From: Antarcticibacterium arcticum
GTDB taxonomy: Bacteria > Bacteroidota > Bacteroidia > Flavobacteriales > Flavobacteriaceae
Direction: 5' to 3'
Assembly (NCBI RefSeq): GCF_007993795.1
Contig: NZ_CP042476.1
Coordinates: 1,860,001 to 1,924,000 of the forward strand
DNA length: 64,000 nucleotides
The translations under genes were made by a program, and so were the position numbers. Shown in pieces: positions 58,409 to 64,000 of the stretch (positions are counted from its first letter, which is position 1; every line of letters starts with the position of its first letter). The notes beneath the pieces were generated by a model, which saw only the letters and a list, made by a program, of their open reading frames with translations, was not told where the DNA came from and searched no databases.

Positions 58409-59101
58409 ATGAGCAAGGTTATTGAACTACGCAATATAACCCGCGATTTTCCGCTGGGGCACGAGATCATAAAAGTTTTAAAGGGCATTAATCTGGAAAT
58501 TGAGCGTGGCGAGTACGTTGCTTTCATGGGACCCTCAGGTTCGGGAAAATCTACCCTTATGAATCTGCTGGGCTGTCTGGATACTCCAACAGCCGGAAGC
58601 TATGTCCTGAACGGAAAAGATGTTAGCAAAATGAGCGATGATGAACTTGCCGAAATAAGAAATAAGGAAATAGGATTCGTATTTCAAACCTTTAACCTCT
58701 TACCCAGGACCACCGCACTTGAAAATGTAGCCTTACCAATGGTTTATGCCGGTGCATCGAAAGCCGCCCGAACTGAACGTGCTACCCAGGTTTTAACTGA
58801 TGTTGGCCTGGCCGACAGGATGGACCATAAACCCAATCAGCTTTCCGGGGGTCAGCGGCAGCGGGTTGCCGTAGGCCGTGCCCTGGTGAACAAACCTTCC
58901 ATAATTCTTGCCGATGAACCCACGGGAAACCTGGATTCTATTACTTCTCTCGAAATCATGCACCTGTTTGATGAGATCCATAAAGCAGGAAATACCGTGA
59001 TCCTGGTAACCCATGAGGAAGAAGTTGCTATGCACGCTCACCGCGTGATTAGACTTAGAGACGGGGTTATTGAGAGCGATGAAAGTCCGGTTAGACGGTA
59101 G
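58409..59101 (+). CDS. LolD/MacB-type ABC transporter ATPase
   Basis: A 230-residue ATPase of the LolD/MacB class, which drives lipoprotein release or efflux from the inner membrane with a permease not present here. Walker A is GPSGSGKSTLMNLLGCLD. The signature region is QLSGGQRQRVAVGRALVNKP, and Walker B with the class motif is IILADEPTGNLDSITSLEIM. LEIERGEYVAFMGPSG and VVFQTFNLLPR-like Q-loop (FVFQTFNLLPRTTALENVAL) are typical. Its last codons (VRR and the TAG stop) are encoded by the first heptamers of the following array, so the native C-terminus may have been altered. Confidence 0.9.
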   Translation: MSKVIELRNITRDFPLGHEIIKVLKGINLEIERGEYVAFMGPSGSGKSTLMNLLGCLDTPTAGSYVLNGKDVSKMSDDELAEIRNKEIGFVFQTFNLLPRTTALENVALPMVYAGASKAARTERATQVLTDVGLADRMDHKPNQLSGGQRQRVAVGRALVNKPSIILADEPTGNLDSITSLEIMHLFDEIHKAGNTVILVTHEEEVAMHAHRVIRLRDGVIESDESPVRR

Positions 59102-59520
59102 ACTGTAGACTGTAGACGGTAGACGTTAGACGTTAGACGTTAGACGTTAGACGTTAGACAAAATTAAAAATCCTTTAGATAAATTTTCTAAAAGTGAATA
59201 TTCTCAGGTTCTTTGAGATCCTTCGCTCCGCTCAGGATGACAATTGGGATAATTTGTCATTCTGAAGATGACGGTAGACGGTAGACGGTAGACGTTAAAC
59301 AAAAAAATTAAAAATCCTCCAAATAAATTTTGTAAAAAGAGAATGTTCTCAGGTTCTTTGAGATCCTTCGCTCCGCTCAGGATGACAATTGGGATAATTT
59401 GTCATTTTGAAGATGACGCTACAAGCGGCAGCTGTAGACGTTAGATGTTAGACGTTAGATGTTAGACGTTAGACGTTAGACAAAAATAAATACCTTTTAG
59501 AAATTTTTATTAAAAGAGAT
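59090..59520. repeat. three GTTAGAC heptamer arrays separated by a duplicated ~120-bp block
   Basis: Array 1 (59090-59152): nine units GTTAGAC, GGTAGAC, TGTAGAC, GGTAGAC, then five GTTAGAC. Block 1 (59153-59270) contains CCTTCGCTCCGCTCAGGATG and an inverted TCAGGATGACAA/TTTGTCATTCTGA hairpin. Array 2 (59273-59300): three GGTAGAC and GTTAAAC. Block 2 (59301-59416) repeats block 1 with about 10% differences. Array 3 (59433-59481): seven units of TGTAGAC/GTTAGAY. A short third block fragment then follows. No gene lies within. Confidence 0.9.
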
Positions 59521-59609
59521 TTTCTTACTGGCTTAAACCTTGAACCTTGAACTGAACGCAGCGATTATTTTTTTCCGTAACTTGTAGGGTCAAACCAAAT
59601 CTTTAAAAA

Positions 59610-59843
59610 ATGTTTGATTTTTCACATGACGGGTGGACATACGGACCGTTGATCTTCATCGCGATCCTTTATTTTCTGTGGAAATTCCTCAAACCCAATC
59701 AGTCAAAAAGAGACAGAAGGTCGCGGGATTTTAAAACCCGCTATAAAGAGCGGCAACGCGAAAAAAATCCGTCTTTAGGTGGGGAAGAAACCACCGACCG
59801 TGAAACTTACCGCGAGCGCTGGGACGATAAGAGGAAATTTTGA
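59610..59843 (+). CDS. small single-span membrane protein of unknown function
   Basis: A 77-residue protein I do not recognise. One hydrophobic segment near residues 11-26 (YGPLIFIAILYFLWKFL) is followed by a very charged cytoplasmic tail (KRDRRSRDFKTRYKERQREK, then ETTDRETYRERWDDKRKF). The ATG follows an A-rich leader (TCTTTAAAAA). It lies between the heptamer-array region and the pduO gene. Coding potential is supported by clear amphipathic composition and normal codon use, but not by homology I can name. Confidence 0.55.
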   Translation: MFDFSHDGWTYGPLIFIAILYFLWKFLKPNQSKRDRRSRDFKTRYKERQREKNPSLGGEETTDRETYRERWDDKRKF

Positions 59844-59873
59844 ACACAGGTCCTTAATTCCCAGTTGCGTCAT

Positions 59874-59922
59874 CTCAATACTCACTACTCCATTCTCAAT
59901 TCTCCCTTCTATTTTCTATCTT
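59874..59922. repeat. heptamer array overlapping the pduO promoter
   Basis: Seven contiguous 7-base units: CTCAATA, CTCACTA, CTCCATT, CTCAATT, CTCCCTT, CTATTTT, CTATCTT. The last unit and following bases form the -7 box TATCTTTG (59917-59924). Confidence 0.7.
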
Positions 59923-59924
59923 TG
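59917..59924 (+). promoter_or_regulatory. candidate -7 box for pduO
   Basis: TATCTTTG fits TAnnTTTG and lies 18 bases before the ATG at 59943. The region where a -33 element is expected is occupied by the CTCAATA-type heptamer array. Confidence 0.5.
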
Positions 59925-59942
59925 AAAAACTGAATTATCCTC

Positions 59943-60518
59943 ATGAAAATATACACTAAAACCGGAGATAAAGGCACCACCTCTCTTTTTGGGGGAACCC
60001 GGGTTCCAAAACACCATATTCGCATTGAAAGCTACGGCACTGTTGATGAACTCAATGCGCACATAGGTTTATTAAAAGATCAGGATTGCGGGGATCATAC
60101 CCGGAATATTCTTAACCGCGTTCAGGACCGATTATTTACCATAGGTTCTACACTGGCGACAGAACCCGAAAAGGCGACCCTAAAAAGCGGAAAGGACAGG
60201 CTGGGAATTTCCCGAATTTCAGCGGAAGACATTGAACTCCTGGAACAGGAAATGGACCGTATGAACGGGGAGCTTCCGCCAATGACAAACTTCATTTTAC
60301 CGGGGGGCCACCAATCTGTGTCATTCTGTCACATAGCACGCTGTGTTTGCAGGCGGGCCGAGCGAATGGCAACCGCTTTACACGAGATCTCACCTTTTGA
60401 TGACATGGTTTTAATGTATCTTAACCGCCTCTCTGACTACCTCTTTGTGCTGGCACGAATGTTGTCTAAAGACCTTAACGCAGACGAAGTAAAATGGATC
60501 CCCGAGAAAGGGAATTAA
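59943..60518 (+). CDS. pduO: cob(I)alamin adenosyltransferase, PduO type
   Basis: Transfers adenosyl from ATP to cob(I)alamin (or cobinamide) in corrinoid salvage. The PduO signatures are complete over 191 residues: IYTKTGDKGTTSLFGGTRVP (ATP-binding), YGTVDELNAHIGLLKDQDC, PGGHQSVSFCHIARCVCRRA with the RxxCRRAER motif, and LNRLSDYLFVLARMLS. It is a single gene with its own promoter box and stands alone functionally. No B12-dependent enzyme is in the window. Confidence 0.93.
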   Translation: MKIYTKTGDKGTTSLFGGTRVPKHHIRIESYGTVDELNAHIGLLKDQDCGDHTRNILNRVQDRLFTIGSTLATEPEKATLKSGKDRLGISRISAEDIELLEQEMDRMNGELPPMTNFILPGGHQSVSFCHIARCVCRRAERMATALHEISPFDDMVLMYLNRLSDYLFVLARMLSKDLNADEVKWIPEKGN

Positions 60519-60612
60519 GGGTCTGTATCCTCCTCAAATAGTACAGGGCTTAAGATTATCTGCTTATTTGAGTATGTTCTTAACGTTATTGAATAAATAA
60601 TAGCTTTTTTAC

Positions 60613-60642
60613 TTGCCCATTACAGCAAAAAAATTATTTTTG
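60613..60642 (+). promoter_or_regulatory. Bacteroidota-type promoter for the DUF2795 gene
   Basis: TTG at 60613-60615 and TATTTTTG at 60635-60642 are separated by 19 bases, the expected -33/-7 arrangement. The ATG follows 23 bases after the -7 box. Confidence 0.65.
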
Positions 60643-60665
60643 CAAAAATATAAACCCGATTATCA

Positions 60666-60887
60666 ATGTATTGGACTTTAGAATTAGCATCCTACCTTAG
60701 TGATGCACCCTGGCCGGCAACAAAAGATGAGTTGATCGATTATGCCATACGTACAGGCGCTCCTCTGGAAGTAGTAGAAAACCTTCAGTCTATTGAAGAT
60801 GAAGGGGACTCTTACGACTCTATTGAAGAAATTTGGCCTGATTATCCTACCGATGAAGATTATCTCTGGAACGAGGATGAATATTAA
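60666..60887 (+). CDS. DUF2795 domain protein
   Basis: A 73-residue acidic protein typical of Bacteroidota DUF2795 members. WTLELASYLSDAPWPATKDE begins the domain, LIDYAIRTGAPLEVVENLQS is its helical core, and the tail is strongly acidic (DEGDSYDSIEEIWPDYPTDE). The motif PATKDELIDYA resembles the first helices of that family. Function unknown in the family. It is a monocistronic gene between a clear promoter and a clear terminator, directly before secA. Confidence 0.85.
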   Translation: MYWTLELASYLSDAPWPATKDELIDYAIRTGAPLEVVENLQSIEDEGDSYDSIEEIWPDYPTDEDYLWNEDEY

Positions 60888-60907
60888 CAAAATATGACGC
60901 AGGAAGT

Positions 60908-60939
60908 AAAAAAGGTCTCAATAATGAGGCTTTTTTTTT
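60908..60939 (+). terminator. intrinsic terminator after the DUF2795 gene
   Basis: AAAAGGTCTCA pairs with TGAGGCTTTT (60910-60934), loop ATAA, with two G-U pairs, followed by a run of nine T (60931-60939). Confidence 0.8.
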
Positions 60940-60942
60940 GCG

Positions 60943-60950
60943 TACATTTG
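60943..60950 (+). promoter_or_regulatory. candidate -7 box for secA
   Basis: TACATTTG fits TAnnTTTG and lies 23 bases before the secA ATG, just after the T-run of the preceding terminator. No -33 TTG is visible at 19 bases upstream. Confidence 0.5.
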
Positions 60951-60973
60951 AACTTTATAAAACACAAAAAACT

Positions 60974-63900
60974 ATGAGTTTTTTAGATTCTGTATTAAAA
61001 GCCTTCGTGGGCGATAAATCCAAGAAAGACGTAAAGGAAATACAACCTGTTGTAGAGAAGATCAAAGCCCTTGAAAAGGAATTTGAAGCACTTTCCCTGG
61101 ATGAGCTTAGGGGCAAAACCACCGCCTTCAGAAAAAAACTTGCCGATGCTACTGCGGAAACAAGACAAAGAATGGCCGACCTTACCGCTGAAGCCGATGC
61201 CTCTGCCGATATAACCCGAAACGAAGAGATCTATGCCGAAATTGATGCCTTAAAGGATAAACTTTACCGTATCAATGAAGACATCCTCGATGAGATCCTG
61301 CCGCAAGCCTTTGCAACCGTAAAGGAAACTGCAAAGCGATTTGTTGCAAATACCCAACTTAAAGTTACCGCCAGCGCTTTTGACCGCGAAATTTCGGCCA
61401 CCAAGCCTTATGTGCAACTGGACGGCGACCATGCCGTGTGGAACAACTCCTGGGATGCAGCCGGAAAACCAGTGACCTGGGATATGGTACATTATGACGT
61501 TCAGCTTATTGGCGGGGTTGCGATGCATCAGGGAAAAATTGCCGAGATGCAAACCGGGGAAGGTAAAACCCTCGTGGCTACCCTTCCTATGTATCTTAAC
61601 GCACTTTCAGGGAACGGGGTACACCTTATTACTGTGAACGACTATCTTGCAAAAAGGGATAGCGCCTGGATGGCACCTATCTTTGAATTCCACGGGCTTA
61701 CAGTAGACTGTATAGACTACCACCGCCCAAATTCTGCAGCAAGAAGAAAAGCTTATAATGCTGATATTACCTACGGAACAAATAACGAATTCGGTTTTGA
61801 TTACCTGCGTGATAATATGTCTCACGCGCCAGATGATCTTGTACAACGGGCACCAAACTACGCCATAGTTGATGAGGTGGATTCGGTTTTGATCGATGAT
61901 GCCCGTACGCCGCTTATTATTTCAGGTCCAATCCCCAAAGGAGATATTCACGAATTTGAAGTGCTGAAACCCACCATTTCAAACCTGGTTGAAGTGCAGC
62001 GCCAGCACCTCACGAGGATCCTTGCGGAAGCAAAAAAACTTATAGCCGCAGGAAATACCGAAGAAGGAGGATTACAACTTCTAAGGGTTTACCGAGGATT
62101 ACCAAAAAACAAGGCACTTATAAAGTACCTGAGTGAAGAAGGTATTCGCCAGCTGTTGCAAAAGAACGAGAACAAATACATGGCCGATAACAACCGCGAA
62201 ATGCCGATGGTTGATGAAGAGCTATATTTTGTGATCGAAGAAAAGAACAACCAGATAGATCTTACAGATAAAGGGATAGAATATCTTTCAGGAAAAGATG
62301 ACCCCAATTTCTTTGTAATGCCGGAGATAGGAATGGAGATCGCCAAGATCGAAAACCTGGGACTTACCAAAGAAGAAGAGGCTGAAAAGAAAGAGGAACT
62401 TTTTCGCGAATATAGTGTAAAAAGCGAGCGTATTCATACGATGCGTCAGCTTTTAAAAGCATACACGCTTTTTGAAAAAGATACCGAATATGTTGTTATT
62501 GAGAACAAAGTAAAGATCGTAGACGAGCAAACTGGCCGTATCATGGAAGGCCGTAGATATAGCGACGGGCTGCACCAGGCAATTGAGGCCAAGGAAAATG
62601 TGAAGATCGAGGATGCAACCCAAACCTTTGCTACGGTAACCCTTCAGAACTACTTCCGTATGTACCGAAAACTTTCAGGGATGACAGGAACAGCAGTTAC
62701 TGAAGCCGGAGAATTCTGGGAGATCTATAAAATGGACGTAGTAGAAATTCCAACTAACCGTCCCATCGCCCGTGCCGATAAGGAAGATCTTGTATATAAA
62801 ACAAAACGTGAGAAGTTCAACGCGGTGATCGAGCAGGTGACCGAACTTTCCAATGCGGGAAGGCCGGTGCTTATTGGTACCACATCTGTAGAAATTTCAG
62901 AATTATTAAGCCGGATGCTAACCCTGCGTAAAGTTCCTCACAATGTACTTAACGCCAAACTTCACAAGAAGGAAGCAGATATTGTTGCCGAAGCGGGTAA
63001 CTCCGGAATTGTGACCATCGCCACCAACATGGCAGGTCGTGGTACCGATATTAAGTTGAGTAAGGAAGTAAAAGAAGCCGGTGGTCTTGCCATTATTGGT
63101 ACAGAACGCCACGATTCCCGTCGGGTAGACAGGCAGTTACGTGGTCGTGCAGGACGACAGGGAGATCCCGGAAGTTCGCAGTTCTATGTTTCGCTGGAAG
63201 ATAACCTCATGCGTTTGTTCGGATCTGAAAGAATTGCCAAGCTAATGGACCGTATGGGTCTGGAGGAAGGGGAAGTGATCCAACACTCTATGATCTCAAA
63301 ATCTATTGAGCGCGCACAGAAAAAAGTAGAAGAAAACAACTTTGGTGTACGTAAGCGTTTGCTGGAGTATGATGATGTGATGAATGCGCAAAGAGAAGTG
63401 ATCTACAAGCGCCGTTACCATGCATTGTTTGGAGACAGATTGAAAGTAGATATCGCCAATATGGTTTTTGATACTGCGGAAGTGATCACTGAAACCAACA
63501 AACTTGCGCAGGATTACAAGAATTTTGAATTTGAATTGATCAGGTATTTCTCGATGAGCTCCCCTGTTACTGAAGATGAGTTTGCCAAGATGGATTCCCA
63601 AAAGATCGCGGGGATCATTTATAAGTCGGCTTACGAGCATTACCATGCAAAAATGGAGCGCACGGCAAAATCTGCATATCCAATTATCAAGCAGGTTTAC
63701 GAAGATCAGGCCAATAATTTTGAGCGTATCGCAGTACCGTTTACAGATGGTGTAAAAAGTCTTCAGGTGGTAACAAACCTTGAAAAAGCTTATGAAACCG
63801 AAGGCAAGCAACTTACCAAAGATTTTGAAAAGAACATCACACTTGCCATCATAGATGAGTCCTGGAAAACGCATTTGCGCAAGATGGATGAGTTGAAGCA

Positions 63901-64000
63901 GAGTGTTCAGCTGGCGGTTCACGAGCAGAAAGATCCATTGCTTATCTATAAATTTGAAGCCTTTGAACTTTTCAAAGTGATGATAGACCAGGTGAACAAA
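60974..64000 (+). CDS. secA: preprotein translocase ATPase SecA (3'-truncated by window end)
   Basis: Motor of the Sec export pathway, peripheral at the inner membrane. 1,009 codons are present of the roughly 1,100 usual in Bacteroidota, so the C-terminal ~100 residues, possibly with a zinc-binding tail, lie beyond the window. It begins MSFLDSVLKAFVGDKSKKDV. Walker A MQTGEGKTLVATLPMYLNAL and Walker B YAIVDEVDSVLIDDARTPLI lie in the first helicase domain. The second helicase domain has NMAGRGTDIKLSKEVKEAG and RRVDRQLRGRAGRQGDPGS. An insert of about 40 residues before the Walker A region (with DGDHAVWNNSWDAAG) is characteristic of this phylum. Confidence 0.97.
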   Translation, partial: MSFLDSVLKAFVGDKSKKDVKEIQPVVEKIKALEKEFEALSLDELRGKTTAFRKKLADATAETRQRMADLTAEADASADITRNEEIYAEIDALKDKLYRINEDILDEILPQAFATVKETAKRFVANTQLKVTASAFDREISATKPYVQLDGDHAVWNNSWDAAGKPVTWDMVHYDVQLIGGVAMHQGKIAEMQTGEGKTLVATLPMYLNALSGNGVHLITVNDYLAKRDSAWMAPIFEFHGLTVDCIDYHRPNSAARRKAYNADITYGTNNEFGFDYLRDNMSHAPDDLVQRAPNYAIVDEVDSVLIDDARTPLIISGPIPKGDIHEFEVLKPTISNLVEVQRQHLTRILAEAKKLIAAGNTEEGGLQLLRVYRGLPKNKALIKYLSEEGIRQLLQKNENKYMADNNREMPMVDEELYFVIEEKNNQIDLTDKGIEYLSGKDDPNFFVMPEIGMEIAKIENLGLTKEEEAEKKEELFREYSVKSERIHTMRQLLKAYTLFEKDTEYVVIENKVKIVDEQTGRIMEGRRYSDGLHQAIEAKENVKIEDATQTFATVTLQNYFRMYRKLSGMTGTAVTEAGEFWEIYKMDVVEIPTNRPIARADKEDLVYKTKREKFNAVIEQVTELSNAGRPVLIGTTSVEISELLSRMLTLRKVPHNVLNAKLHKKEADIVAEAGNSGIVTIATNMAGRGTDIKLSKEVKEAGGLAIIGTERHDSRRVDRQLRGRAGRQGDPGSSQFYVSLEDNLMRLFGSERIAKLMDRMGLEEGEVIQHSMISKSIERAQKKVEENNFGVRKRLLEYDDVMNAQREVIYKRRYHALFGDRLKVDIANMVFDTAEVITETNKLAQDYKNFEFELIRYFSMSSPVTEDEFAKMDSQKIAGIIYKSAYEHYHAKMERTAKSAYPIIKQVYEDQANNFERIAVPFTDGVKSLQVVTNLEKAYETEGKQLTKDFEKNITLAIIDESWKTHLRKMDELKQSVQLAVHEQKDPLLIYKFEAFELFKVMIDQVNK

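Overview
This window looks like a chromosomal segment of a marine or soil-type Flavobacteriaceae (phylum Bacteroidota). The signs are a SusC/SusD outer-membrane pair, Bacteroidota-type -7 boxes (TAnnTTTG) before several genes, short AT-rich leaders in place of clear Shine-Dalgarno sites, a PAS-AraC regulator and an ABC-F/PduO/DUF2795/SecA housekeeping block. Species cannot be fixed from the sequence alone; a Gramella/Salinimicrobium-like relative is a guess.

Region 1 (1-33,000, almost all minus strand) is a large AT-rich surface-glycan cluster read from right to left. It begins with an ABC exporter (Wzm permease, Wzt ATPase with a C-terminal glycan-binding domain). It continues through several SAM methyltransferases, a GDP-L-fucose pathway (Gmd, Fcl, GT11 fucosyltransferase), about sixteen glycosyltransferases, a WecB 2-epimerase and a CMP-nonulosonate module (NeuB, NeuC, NeuA) with a 2-hydroxyacid dehydrogenase. 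It runs off the left edge. NeuC is broken by one base in a six-G tract. One glycosyltransferase (GT14) is on the opposite strand. No priming phosphoglycosyltransferase, Wzx flippase or Wzy polymerase is seen.

Region 2 (33,000-47,200) is an accessory segment. It holds a small HTH gene with a near-palindromic operator, and a strong candidate structured RNA (33,561-33,668) with its own promoter-like box. Next is a SusC-SusD-M16 metallopeptidase operon, convergent with a small exported two-cysteine protein and a MauE-like membrane protein. A PAS-AraC regulator and a STAS-like protein follow, divergent from an unusual fusion of an alpha-oxoamine synthase to a GNAT/BioF2-type acyltransferase. A HicBA toxin-antitoxin pair ends the segment.

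Region 3 (47,500-54,900) is a second polysaccharide export operon: Wza lipoprotein, Wzc tyrosine autokinase with a (Gly-Tyr)n tail, then second copies of Gmd and Fcl. Three small four-helix-bundle (S23/bAvd-like) genes sit here. Each is bracketed by degenerate tandem arrays of a 7-base word, in inverted orientation on the two sides, and the word differs from gene to gene. Further heptamer arrays occur to 59,922: one interrupts a methyltransferase gene and another supplies the end of a LolD-like ATPase gene. They are absent from the first 48 kb. This heptamer-array / four-helix-bundle association is the most striking undescribed pattern in the window.

Region 4 (54,980-64,000) is mostly housekeeping on the plus strand: an ABC-F ATPase, a disrupted methyltransferase, a LolD-like ATPase, a repeat-rich gap, a small membrane protein, cobalamin adenosyltransferase, a DUF2795 protein and SecA, which is cut by the window end.
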